Assembly: GCA_963828215.1 (NCBI GenBank)
Contig: CAWHFO010000051.1
Span: 124,001-188,000 of the forward strand
DNA from: CAVTJL01 sp963828215
GTDB taxonomy: Bacteria; Pseudomonadota; Alphaproteobacteria; Geminicoccales; Geminicoccaceae
Length of the DNA: 64,000 nucleotides
Direction: 5' to 3'
A program made the position numbers and the translations under genes. Shown piece after piece: positions 8,095-16,278 of this stretch; position 1 is the first letter of the stretch; each line of letters opens with the position of its first letter. The notes under the pieces were generated by a model that worked only from the letters and a program-made list of their open reading frames with translations, did no database searches and was not told the DNA's origin.

Positions 8095-9045
8095 ATGAGG
8101 CTTCCGGCCCCGACCGGCCGGCTGCACGCTTGGGGGCTGCTGTGCCTGCTCGTGACGATGTGGGGCAGCGGGCCGGTCATGAACAAGCTCGCCGTCACCG
8201 AGATCGCCCCCAGCGTCATCACCGCCGCCCGGCTCGGCATCGCGGCACTGGTCCTGCTCCCGGTCGCCATGGCCCGCGGCCAGGGCGGCACATGGAGCCC
8301 TGCGCACTGGCTCTTCTTCGCTCTCTCGGGGCTCGTCGGCAATGCGCTTCCCTACTATCTGGTGAGCCTCGGCCAGACGGTCGTGCCGAGCAGCGTCACC
8401 ACCGTCTTCTTCGCGATCGGCCCGCTGGCGGTCCTGGTCCTCGCCAACTTTTTCGTGCCCGGCGAGCGCCTGACCGGCCGGCGGGCTGCCGGGTTCCTGG
8501 TGGGCTTTCTCGGCGTCCTCGTCCTGGTCGGCCCGGATGTGGGTGCCGCTTTCCTGGGCGGCTCGGCCGGGCTGCCCTACGAGCTGGGCATCCTGGCCGC
8601 ACCGCTCGGCTTCGCCGTGAACACCATTCTGGTACGCCGGCGCCCGGCCTGCTCGGGTCTCATGGCCGCCGCGGGGGGCATGCTCATGGGCGCCCTGATG
8701 AGCCTGCCGTTCGGCCTCCGGACAGCGGCCGGAGCGCAGTTGCCCGGGACGGTCGCCCTGGCCGGGCTGCTCGGCGTCGCGATCATCGCGACCGTGCTCC
8801 CCACGCTATTCCTCTATCGCCTGATCGACCTGGCGGGACCGTCGTTCGCCTCGCTGATGAGCTATCTCATCCCGTTCTGGGGTGTCGCCCTGGCCGTCGT
8901 CGCGCTCGGCGAGCCGATACCCTGGCGAGCCCTGGCAGCCTTGCCGCTGATCCTGGCCGGCATCGTCATCGCCGAGCGCCGGGGCGCCGCCGCCGGCCCG
9001 GCGCCGATACGGCCCCGACCATCGCCACCCGGCGACCCCGGCTGA
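8095..9045 (+). CDS. EamA/DMT-family transporter
   Basis: 316-residue inner-membrane protein with about ten hydrophobic segments arranged as two EamA repeats (roughly residues 10-150 and 160-300). The first starts 'LLCLLVTMWGSGPVMNKLAV' and the second 'PYELGILAAPLGFAVNTILV'. 'SYLIPFWGVALAVVALGE' near the C-terminus is the usual EamA end motif. The ATG at 8095 follows a purine-rich GAGGGGGG. It is divergent from the GMC/AcnX operon (118-base gap). Family members export metabolites or amino acids; no substrate is inferable. Confidence 0.88.
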   Translation: MRLPAPTGRLHAWGLLCLLVTMWGSGPVMNKLAVTEIAPSVITAARLGIAALVLLPVAMARGQGGTWSPAHWLFFALSGLVGNALPYYLVSLGQTVVPSSVTTVFFAIGPLAVLVLANFFVPGERLTGRRAAGFLVGFLGVLVLVGPDVGAAFLGGSAGLPYELGILAAPLGFAVNTILVRRRPACSGLMAAAGGMLMGALMSLPFGLRTAAGAQLPGTVALAGLLGVAIIATVLPTLFLYRLIDLAGPSFASLMSYLIPFWGVALAVVALGEPIPWRALAALPLILAGIVIAERRGAAAGPAPIRPRPSPPGDPG

Positions 9046-9055
9046 GGCCGCCAAA

Positions 9056-9089
9056 GGAATATCTTGTCATAACAATCATTATGCATTCC
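9056..9089. promoter_or_regulatory. AT-rich inverted repeat upstream of the AhpD-like gene
   Basis: An AT-rich spot in otherwise GC-rich sequence. It contains CATAA-n6-TTATG (9068-9072 and 9079-9083) inside an outer GGAAT/ATTCC pair (9056-9060, 9085-9089). It lies 150 bases before the start of the next gene and may hold its promoter or a regulator site. No matching regulator gene is adjacent. Confidence 0.3.
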
Positions 9090-9239
9090 TGGTCCCAATG
9101 CTGTCGGCGGTCGAGAGCGTTTGCCGGGGCACGGTACCCTGAGAGGGCCGCCGACCAAGTGAGTGTCCCGACGGTCGCGGAGATGGACAACCCCGTTCGT
9201 GATCCCGATGCTCGTCACCCAGCCGGAATGGAGGGCCTC

Positions 9240-9593
9240 ATGAAGGACTATCTCGAGCTCGAGCGGGAGTACGGGGAGCGCGCCAAGGCCCTGCACAAGG
9301 CCGGGGGCGAGCCGCTGCGCGCTTTCCGGGGCCTGATGCAGGCCACCGGCAAGGACGCGGCGCTCAGCCACAAGGTGAAGGAGCTGGCGGCGCTCGCCAT
9401 CGCGATCGCCATCCGCTGCGAGGGCTGCATCGTCTTTCACACCCGCGCCTGTCTGGGCCTGGGTGTCAGCCGCGAGGAGCTGGCCGACCTGATCGGGCTC
9501 GCGGTGGACATGGGCGGCGGTCCCGCCACCGTCTACGGCGCCCAGGCCCTCGCCTGCTACGATCAGATGGCGGCAGCGCCCGGCAGGGCCTGA
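9240..9593 (+). CDS. Carboxymuconolactone decarboxylase-family (AhpD-like) protein
   Basis: Small helical protein of the CMD/AhpD family. The core is 'KVKELAALAIAIAIRCEGC' followed by 'IVFHTRACLGLGVSREELAD', giving the Cys-x-x-Cys-x-x-x-His redox motif of AhpD-type peroxidase partners. The ATG at 9240 follows GGAGGG at a good distance; an ATG at 9183 is in frame but less well placed. 117 residues is normal for a single-domain member. Such proteins act as alkylhydroperoxidase-like thiol reductants or in aromatic metabolism, and no aromatic pathway is adjacent. It is convergent with aapP. Confidence 0.85.
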   Translation: MKDYLELEREYGERAKALHKAGGEPLRAFRGLMQATGKDAALSHKVKELAALAIAIAIRCEGCIVFHTRACLGLGVSREELADLIGLAVDMGGGPATVYGAQALACYDQMAAAPGRA

Positions 9594-9637
9594 TCGTCCG
9601 GCCCCCGAGACGGCGCGCCCCGTGCCGACGGCGGCCC

Positions 9638-10390
9638 TCAGTGAGAAAGAATCTGGCTGAGGAAGAGCTTGGTCCGGTCCGAGCGCGGATTGGCGAAGAA
9701 CTCCTGGGGCGCTGCCATCTCGACGATCTCGCCGCGGTCCATGAAGACCACGAAGTCGGCGACGGACTTGGCGAAGCCCATCTCGTGGGTGACGCACATC
9801 ATGGTCATGCCCTCGCTCGCGAGGAGCACCATGACGTCCAGCACCTCCTTGACCATCTCGGGGTCGAGCGCCGAGGTCGGCTCGTCGAACAGCATGATCT
9901 TGGGCTTCATGCAGAGTGCCCGGGCGATCGCGACGCGCTGCTGCTGCCCGCCCGAGAGCTGCCCCGGGAACTTGCTGGCCTGCTCGGGGATGCGGACGCG
10001 CTCGAGATAGTGCATCGCCGTCTCTTCCGCCTCTTTCTTGGGCGTGTGGCGGACCCACATCGGCGCCAGCATCAGGTTCTGGAGCACCGTCAGGTGCGGG
10101 AAGAGATTGAAGTGCTGGAACACCATTCCGACCTCGCGGCGGATGGCGTCGACATTCTTGACGTCGCTCGTCAGCTCGATCCCGTCGACGATGATCTGGC
10201 CGCGCTGATGCTCCTCCAGCCGATTGATGCAGCGGATCATGGTCGACTTGCCCGAGCCCGAGGGCCCGCAGACCACGACTTTCTGGCCCTTGCTGACATC
10301 GAGGTTGATGGCCTTCAGGACGTGGAACTCGCCGTACCACTTGTGCACGTCCCTGAGCGTGATGCTCGTGTCGCCGCCGTTGGCTTCCAT
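9638..10390 (-). CDS. aapP: Amino-acid ABC transporter ATP-binding protein AapP
   Basis: 250-residue ATPase of the polar amino-acid uptake (PAAT) family. The Walker A is 'GPSGSGKST' near residue 42, the signature 'LSGGQQQRVAIARAL', Walker B 'KIMLFDEPTSALDPE' and the H-loop 'CVTHEMGFAKSVADF'. The ATG at 10390 gives the normal length of GlnQ/AapP proteins. It is the last gene of the aapJQMP operon on the minus strand, 13 bases after aapM. It energises uptake of a broad range of L-amino acids. Confidence 0.93.
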   Translation of the reverse strand: MEANGGDTSITLRDVHKWYGEFHVLKAINLDVSKGQKVVVCGPSGSGKSTMIRCINRLEEHQRGQIIVDGIELTSDVKNVDAIRREVGMVFQHFNLFPHLTVLQNLMLAPMWVRHTPKKEAEETAMHYLERVRIPEQASKFPGQLSGGQQQRVAIARALCMKPKIMLFDEPTSALDPEMVKEVLDVMVLLASEGMTMMCVTHEMGFAKSVADFVVFMDRGEIVEMAAPQEFFANPRSDRTKLFLSQILSH

Positions 10391-10403
10391 CCGCTCTGAC
10401 CCT

Positions 10404-11522
10404 TCAGTGCTTGTGACCGGTGTCGAGCTTGCGCTCGATCGACATGCTGTAGCGCGACATCGCGAAGCAGAAGATGAAGTAGACCACGGCCGCGAAGACA
10501 TAGCCCTCGGTCGAGAGGCCGACCCAGTTGGCGTCCTGGGTCCCGGCGCGGACCGACTGGAGGAAGTCGAAGAGGCCGATGATCAGGACCAGCGAGGTGT
10601 CCTTGAAGAAGGAGATGAAGATGTTGACGATGCCGGGAATGACGAGCTTGAGGGCCTGCGGCAGGACGATGAAGCCCATGCCCTGCCAGTAGCCGAGCCC
10701 GAGGGCGTCCGCGGCCTCGTACTGGCCCTTCGGAATCGCCTGGAGGCCGCCGCGGATGGTCTCCGCCATGTAGGCCGCGGCGAACATCGAGAATCCGACG
10801 AGGGCCCGCATCAGCTTGTTGAAGTCCATGCCCTCCGGAAGGAACAGCGGCAGCATCACCGAGGCCATGAACAGGACGGTGATGAGCGGCACGCCGCGGA
10901 CCAGCTCGATGAACACCACCGAGAGGGTGCGGATCACGGGCATCGCCGAGCGCCGACCCAGGGCCAGGATGATGCCGAAGGGCAAGGAGGTCGTGAGGCC
11001 GACGCCGGCGATCACGAGGGTCAGGAACAGGCCTCCCCACCTGGCCGTCTCGACGCTCTCGAGCCCGAGCATGCCGCCACGGAACAGGATGAAGGCGATG
11101 ATCGGATAGATGACGATCAGCCCGATGGCGTAGGGGATCTTCTGGGGGAAGCGCGGCAGGAACAACGGGATCAAGGCGAGGATCAGCAGCCCGAAGGCGA
11201 GGTTGACGCGCCAGCGCTCGCCCTCGGGGTAGAAGCCGTACATGAACTGTCCGAACCGGGCCTCGATGAAGACCCAGCACGCCCCGCCCGCCGTGCAGTC
11301 GGCCCGCGAGGTGCCGACGAAGGTCGCCTTGACGAAGGCCCACTCGATCACCGGCGGCACGACCAGCCAGACGAGATAGGCGCAGAGCAGGGTCAAGGCG
11401 ATATTCAGCGGCGACGAGAGGAGATTGGCCCGAATCCAGCCGATGGCGCCGGAGCTCGTCAGGGGCGGCGGAAGGCTCTCTACACTGCGCTCGGCGACGA
11501 AGTGCACGCTGGCCCTTGCCAT
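10404..11522 (-). CDS. aapM: General L-amino-acid ABC transporter permease AapM
   Basis: 372-residue permease of the HisMQ family. The long N-terminal part, with the cysteine-containing insertion 'SRADCTAGGACWVFIEARF', is characteristic of the AapM/BztC type. The C-terminal half carries the permease core 'LVRGVPLITVLFMASVMLPL', 'MAETIRGGLQAIPKGQYEAA' (the EAA loop) and 'VNIFISFFKDTSLVLIIGLF'. The ATG at 11522 is one base from the end of aapQ, so the two permeases are tightly coupled. Confidence 0.93.
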   Translation of the reverse strand: MARASVHFVAERSVESLPPPLTSSGAIGWIRANLLSSPLNIALTLLCAYLVWLVVPPVIEWAFVKATFVGTSRADCTAGGACWVFIEARFGQFMYGFYPEGERWRVNLAFGLLILALIPLFLPRFPQKIPYAIGLIVIYPIIAFILFRGGMLGLESVETARWGGLFLTLVIAGVGLTTSLPFGIILALGRRSAMPVIRTLSVVFIELVRGVPLITVLFMASVMLPLFLPEGMDFNKLMRALVGFSMFAAAYMAETIRGGLQAIPKGQYEAADALGLGYWQGMGFIVLPQALKLVIPGIVNIFISFFKDTSLVLIIGLFDFLQSVRAGTQDANWVGLSTEGYVFAAVVYFIFCFAMSRYSMSIERKLDTGHKH

Positions 11523-11523
11523 A

Positions 11524-12717
11524 TCAGCGCTCCACCAAGGCTATTTTTCTGTTGTACCAGTTCATGAAGAGCGAGGTCAGCAGGCTCAGGGACACGTAGA
11601 CGACCATCCAGATCGCCACGACCTCGACGGCCTGGCCGGACTGGTTGAGGACGGTCCCGCCGACCGCGACGAGATCCGGATAGCCGATCGCCACGGCGAG
11701 GGACGAGTTCTTGGTGAGGCTGAGGAACTCGCTGGTGAGCGGTGGCACGATCACCCGCATGGACTGGGGCACCACGACCAGCCGCATGGTCTGGCCCGGC
11801 GCCAGGCCCAGGGCACCCGATGCCTCCCACTGCCCCTTGCTGACCGCGAGAATGCCCGAGCGGACGATCTCGGCGATGAAGGCGGAGGTGTAGAGGACCA
11901 GCCCGAGGAGCAGGGCCACGAACTCGGGCACCAGCGTGAAGCCGCCCTCGAGCCGGAAGCGGCCGAGCGTGGCGTAATCAAAGGTCAGGGGGCGCCCGAT
12001 GACGAGGAAGGTGAGGACCGGCAGCAGGACGATGAGGGCCAGCGAGGTCCAGACGACGGGAAAGATCTGGCCGGTGCGCTCGCGTCGCGCCTTCGCCCAG
12101 CGGCTCAGGAGGATGCTCGCCAGGATCGCGACCAGAAGGGCGATCGGGACGAGCCCGAAGCCCTGGCCGGGGATCGGCATCGGCATGGTCAGCCCACGGT
12201 TGCTGAGAAAGACGATGTCGCCGATATGCAGGGCGTCGCGGGCCGCCGGCAGCGGGCTCAGCACCGCCGTGTACCAGAAGAAGAGCTGCAGCAAGAGCGG
12301 GATGTTGCGCAGCACCTCGATGTAGACCGTCGCGATCCGGCTGACCAGCCAGTTGGTGGAGAGCCGCATCAGCCCCACGACGAAGCCCAGGAGCGTCGCC
12401 AGGACGATGCCGATGGCCGAGACCAGGAGCGTGTTCAGGAAGCCGACGACCAGCGCCCGGCCGAAGCTCGAGACGGCCGTGTAGGAGACGAGCTGGAACC
12501 CGATGTCGAAGCCGGCGGTCTTGTTGAGGAACCCGAATCCCGACGCGATCCCCCGGTGCTGCAGATTGGAGGCCGTGTTGTGGACGATATAGCCGATGAA
12601 GAGGACGACCGCGATCAGCACCACCGCCTGGACGACCAACGAGCGGATCTTGGGATCCCTCCAGAGCGCCGGACGCCCGGGCCTGAGCCCACCGGAGCTT
12701 CGACCGCTGACCGCCAT
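11524..12717 (-). CDS. aapQ: General L-amino-acid ABC transporter permease AapQ
   Basis: 397-residue permease of the same HisMQ family and partner of AapM. Segments 'ALVVGFLNTLLVSAIGIVLA', 'TVYIEVLRNIPLLLQLFFWY' and 'FIAEIVRSGILAVSKGQWEA' (EAA loop) are visible, with about eight transmembrane stretches. The N-terminal cytoplasmic part ('LWRDPKIRSLVVQAVVLIAV') matches AapQ. It follows the binding-protein gene by 91 bases and precedes aapM by one base. Confidence 0.93.
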   Translation of the reverse strand: MAVSGRSSGGLRPGRPALWRDPKIRSLVVQAVVLIAVVLFIGYIVHNTASNLQHRGIASGFGFLNKTAGFDIGFQLVSYTAVSSFGRALVVGFLNTLLVSAIGIVLATLLGFVVGLMRLSTNWLVSRIATVYIEVLRNIPLLLQLFFWYTAVLSPLPAARDALHIGDIVFLSNRGLTMPMPIPGQGFGLVPIALLVAILASILLSRWAKARRERTGQIFPVVWTSLALIVLLPVLTFLVIGRPLTFDYATLGRFRLEGGFTLVPEFVALLLGLVLYTSAFIAEIVRSGILAVSKGQWEASGALGLAPGQTMRLVVVPQSMRVIVPPLTSEFLSLTKNSSLAVAIGYPDLVAVGGTVLNQSGQAVEVVAIWMVVYVSLSLLTSLFMNWYNRKIALVER

Positions 12718-12808
12718 TGCCGCTCCTCTCCGCCTTGTGGCTTCGTTGTCGCTGCGACGGGCCGGGCCGGCAACGCCAGAGCATTGCCGGCCGCACGTCG
12801 ATGCCCGC

Positions 12809-13834
12809 TCAGTGCGCCGGGGGCGCGTACATGATCCCGCCGTCGTTCCACTGACGGTTCAGGCCGCGCGCGATCTTGAGCGGCGAGTCCTTGCCGACAT
12901 TGCGGTCGAACAACTCGCCGTAGTTCCCGACCTGCTTGACGATGTTGTAGGCCCAGTCCTTCGATACGTGCAGATCCTCGCCCATATTGTCGTCGGTACC
13001 GAGCAGGCGCTTCACCTCGGGGTTGTTCGTGCTGGCCTTGAGCTCGTCGACGTTCTTGCTGTTGACGCCCAGGAACTCGGCATCGACCATCGCGAAGAAC
13101 GACCAGCGGACGATATCCTCCCACTCGGAATCGCCCTGGCGGACGGCGGCACCGAGCGGCTCCTTGGAGATGATCTCCGGCAGCACGACATAGTCGTCGG
13201 GATTGGCCAGCGCCACGCGGTTGGAATAGAGGCCGGACTGGTCGGTGGTGAAGACGTCGCAGCGGCCCTGGGTGAACGCGACGCGGATCTGGTCGTCGGT
13301 CTCGAACACGACCGGCGTGTACTTCATGTTGTGCGAGCGGAAATAGTCGGCGAGATTGACCTCGGTCGTCGTGCCGGGCTGGACGCAGACCGAGGCGCCG
13401 TCGAGCTCCAGCGCGCTCTTCACGCCCAGGCTCTTCTTCACCATGAAGCCCTGGCCGTCATAGTAGTTGACGGCGGTGAAGTCGAGGCCGAGCGCCGTGT
13501 CGCGCTGCAGGGTCCAGGTCGTGTTGCGCGAGAGTAGGTCGACCTCGCCCGACTGCAACGCCGTGAAGCGCTCCTTCGAGGTCAGCGGCGTGTACTTGAC
13601 CTTGGTCGCATCGCCGAACATGGCCGCGGCCACGGCCCGGCACACGTCGACATCGAGGCCCGACCATTCGCCCTTGTCATTGGGGCTCGAGAAGCCCGGG
13701 AGCCCGGTGCTCACCCCGCACTGGACGAAGCCCTTCTGCTTCACGGCATCGAAAGTTTGGCCCGCCTGGGCCTCGGCCGCCATCGCCAGAACGGCGACGG
13801 CGGCACCGGCCGCTAGAACACTCGACAATTGCAT
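12809..13834 (-). CDS. aapJ: General L-amino-acid ABC transporter substrate-binding protein AapJ
   Basis: 341-residue periplasmic binding protein, first gene of aapJQMP. It has a Sec signal peptide 'MQLSSVLAAGAAVAVLAMAA' cleaved after 'EAQA', followed by 'DAVKQKGFVQCGVSTGLPGF', 'WSGLDVDVCRAVAAAMFGDA', 'DLLSRNTTWTLQRDTALGLD' and 'QPGTTTEVNLADYFR', which match the SBP_bac_3 family and AapJ closely. The ATG at 13834 is preceded on the minus strand by AGGAGGA at 13842-13848, a strong ribosome-binding site. It binds a broad set of L-amino acids in related bacteria. Confidence 0.94.
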   Translation of the reverse strand: MQLSSVLAAGAAVAVLAMAAEAQAGQTFDAVKQKGFVQCGVSTGLPGFSSPNDKGEWSGLDVDVCRAVAAAMFGDATKVKYTPLTSKERFTALQSGEVDLLSRNTTWTLQRDTALGLDFTAVNYYDGQGFMVKKSLGVKSALELDGASVCVQPGTTTEVNLADYFRSHNMKYTPVVFETDDQIRVAFTQGRCDVFTTDQSGLYSNRVALANPDDYVVLPEIISKEPLGAAVRQGDSEWEDIVRWSFFAMVDAEFLGVNSKNVDELKASTNNPEVKRLLGTDDNMGEDLHVSKDWAYNIVKQVGNYGELFDRNVGKDSPLKIARGLNRQWNDGGIMYAPPAH

Positions 13835-14194
13835 CGACTGGTCCTCCTGACCCTTTCCTGTATCATTTCCAATCGGCCGCGGATCACCGCCATGCGGCCC
13901 CGCCATGGCCGAGCATGCCAAAGTCATGGCACGCACGCAGCGTCCTGCCAACACCTCGATGCAAGATCGCTGCCAGCGTCCCGAGAAGCGACGACCCTTT
14001 CCGCCCTGTCGGGACGGGCCTTCGGCCGCCCCCGTCGCCTGCGCGGGGCCTCTTCGACGGTGAGGAGCTTACTCCGGGGAATCGAGGACAGGCAATGCCG
14101 CCGCCGCCCCGGGCGGCCCGCGCCCGTGAGCACGCTCGGCTGGGCCTTGTCCCGCTCGCGTGCTATCGAGCGCCGGTCAGCGCGAAGGTGAGAG
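13835..14194. other. Divergent intergenic region between aapJ and metC
   Basis: 360 bases without a supported gene, separating divergent aapJ and the cystathionine beta-lyase gene. It should contain both promoters. The aapJ side holds AGGAGGA and a TGCC-n7-GGCA imperfect repeat near 13917-13935. I see no riboswitch core that I can defend. Confidence 0.5.
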
Positions 14195-15356
14195 ATGAAG
14201 GATTCGACCCGCGTCACGACCCTCGGCCGTGACCCCCACGCCAACCACGGCATCGTCAACCCGCCGATCTACAGGGCCTCGACCGTGCTCCGCCCGAGCC
14301 TCGAGGCGCTGGACTCCCAGAGGCCGGGCCAGGGGGTCACCTACGGTCGTTACGGCACTCCCACCACCTTCGCGCTCGAGGAGGCCGTGGCGGCGCTCGA
14401 GGGCGGCCACAAGGCGATCGCCGTGGGCTCCGGCAAGACGGCGATCACGGCCACGCTGCTCGCGCTGCTGGCAGAGGGTGACCACATCCTGATCACCGAC
14501 TCGGTCTACGGGCCGACCCGCCGCTTCGCCGACGGCATGCTCAGGCGCTTCGGGGTGGAGGCCGACTACTACGATCCCGGAATCGGCGCCGGCATCGCCG
14601 ACCTCATGCGGCCATCGACCAAAATCGTCTTCGTCGAGAGCCCGGGCTCGCTGACCTTCGAGGTCCAGGACATCCCGGCGATCGCCGCCGCGGCCCATGC
14701 CGGCGGGGCCCTCGTGATCATGGACAACACCTGGGCCTCCCCCCTCTACTTCAAGCCCTTCGCCCACGGCGTCGACATCAGCATCCAGGCGGCGACCAAA
14801 TATATCGGCGGCCATTCCGACCTCATGATGGGCATCGTCACCGCGACCGAGGCCGTCTGGCCCCGCCTCCGCCTCGGCGTCTACGAGACGGCGACGGCCG
14901 CGGCGCCCGACGACTGCTACCTCGCCCTGCGCGGGCTGCGCACCATGGCGACCCGCCTCGAGCGCCACCACCAGAGCGGGCTGCGGCTCGCCCGGTGGCT
15001 GCAGGGGCGCCCCGAGGTCAGCCAGGGTCATGCACCCTGCCCTGCCCGACGATCCCGGCCACAGCCTCTGGAAGCGTGATTTCCTCGGCGCTTCAGGACT
15101 TTTTGGATTTGTCCTCAGGCCCTGCACGAGGACCCAGCTGGCGGCCATGCTCGATTCGATGGAGCTGTTCGGCATGGGCGCCAGCTGGGGCGGCTACGAG
15201 AGCCTCCTCATCCCGACCGATCCCGCCCAGATCCGCACCGCCACGACCTGGGCGCCGGGCGGCCAGACGATGCGCATCCATGTGGGCCTCGAGGACCCGG
15301 ACGATCTCATCCAGGACCTCGAGGCGGGCTTCCGACGCCTGGCGTCCGCCGTCTGA
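14195..15356 (+). CDS. metC: Cystathionine beta-lyase (PLP-dependent), one frameshift
   Basis: Cys/Met-metabolism PLP enzyme that cleaves cystathionine to homocysteine, pyruvate and ammonia. It begins 'MKDSTRVTTLGRDPHANHGI' and has 'VTYGRYGTPTTFALEEAVAA', the PLP-phosphate region 'VGSGKTAITATLLALL' and the PLP lysine in 'IQAATKYIGGHSDLMMG'. The frame breaks near 15020, where one extra A (gaggtc-a-gcc) separates 'RPEV' from the continuation 'VMHPALPDDPGHSLWKRDF'. The restored C-terminus ends '...LEAGFRRLASAV' at 15356, giving about 386 residues, normal for MetC. It could also act as a related gamma- or beta-lyase. The ATG at 14195 has GGTGAG upstream. Confidence 0.88.
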
Positions 15357-15370
15357 CGGGCCTCCCGACG

Positions 15371-15434
15371 CCTACCGGCCTTCGGCCTGCTTGAGGACTT
15401 CCTCGGGGCCTACCGGCCTTCGGCCTGCTTGAGG
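15371..15434. repeat. 26-base direct repeat at the metC/tlyA junction
   Basis: A 26-base unit containing GGCCTTCGGCC is present twice, at 15371-15396 and 15409-15434, separated by 12 bases. The second copy encodes the last residues of TlyA (LKQAEGR) and the first would encode the same residues again past its stop. Each copy has a short GGCC-TTC-GGCC hairpin. It looks like a small local duplication between two convergent genes. Confidence 0.7.
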
Positions 15435-16156
15435 CCGGCGAGCAGGAACTCGCGGTTGCCGGCGGGGCCGAGCACCGGGCTCGGGACAATGCCCTGGACG
15501 GACCAGCCCGGCAGGCCGCCGAGCCAGCCGGCGATGCGCGCGCAGACAGCCTCGTGCTGGTCCGGATCGCGCACCACCCCGCCCTTGCCCACCTGCCCTT
15601 TTCCGACCTCGAACTGCGGCTTTATCAGCGCCACGAGCCGCGCCTTCGGCTTCGTCAGGGCGAGCGCGGCCGGGAGCACGAGCGTCAACGAGATGAAGCT
15701 CGCGTCGCAGACGACGAGATCCACCGGCTCGGGGATCTGCCCGGCCGTCAGATAGCGGGCGTTGGTGCGCTCCAGCACGGCGACGCGGGGATCGTTCCTG
15801 AGCGGCCAGGCGAGCTGGCCGTGGCCGACGTCGACGGCATGGACACGGGCGGCGCCGCGCCGCAGCAGCACCTCGGTAAAGCCGCCGGTGGAGGCGCCGA
15901 CGTCGATCGCGACGGCCCCGGCCGGGTCGATCGCGAAGGCATCGAGGGCGGCCAGGAGCTTCAGCGCCCCCCGCGAGACCCAGCCCTCCCCGCCCCGAAC
16001 CTCGAGCGGCAGATCTTCCGCAACCGCCTCCCCGGCCTTGTCGAGCCGCCGCTCGCCGGAGAAGACGCGCCCGGCCAGGACGAGCGCCTGCGCCCTGGCC
16101 CGCGTCTCGGCGAGCCCGCGCTCGAGGAGGAGCTGATCGAGGCGGCGGCGGGTCAT
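15410..16156 (-). CDS. tlyA: TlyA-family rRNA (cytidine-2'-O)-methyltransferase
   Basis: 248-residue protein with an N-terminal S4 RNA-binding domain ('MTRRRLDQLLLERGLAETRA') and a C-terminal FtsJ-like Rossmann methyltransferase with the SAM loop 'AIDVGASTGGFTEVLLRRGA', the motif 'DLVVCDASFISLTLVLPAAL' and the catalytic-region Lys in 'LVALIKPQFEVGKGQVGKGG'. TlyA proteins methylate 16S and 23S rRNA or act as related haemolysin-named proteins. The ATG at 16156 is the domain-consistent start. In many alphaproteobacteria tlyA follows dxs; here a STAND gene lies between them in the opposite orientation. Confidence 0.9.
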   Translation of the reverse strand: MTRRRLDQLLLERGLAETRARAQALVLAGRVFSGERRLDKAGEAVAEDLPLEVRGGEGWVSRGALKLLAALDAFAIDPAGAVAIDVGASTGGFTEVLLRRGAARVHAVDVGHGQLAWPLRNDPRVAVLERTNARYLTAGQIPEPVDLVVCDASFISLTLVLPAALALTKPKARLVALIKPQFEVGKGQVGKGGVVRDPDQHEAVCARIAGWLGGLPGWSVQGIVPSPVLGPAGNREFLLAGLKQAEGR

Positions 16157-16278
16157 GGGAGGTCGCTCGAGCTCGTTCGCGCTGTCCGATCCGGATCCCG
16201 GCGTCACTCGCGGCACTGACGTTGACCGCAGGTGGGGCCGGGGCGCAAGGTCGCCCGAAAGAACGGGATAGTCGAGGC

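Noticed and set aside
6507..9593. Very long plus-strand open frame (over 1000 codons) across the GMC and DMT genes
   Set aside because: It is the antisense of the GMC gene and an off-frame reading of the transporter. High GC removes stops. Only its last part, the AhpD-like gene, is real.
14000..14190. SAM-type riboswitch upstream of metC
   Set aside because: I looked for a recognisable conserved core and pairing pattern and found none I could defend.
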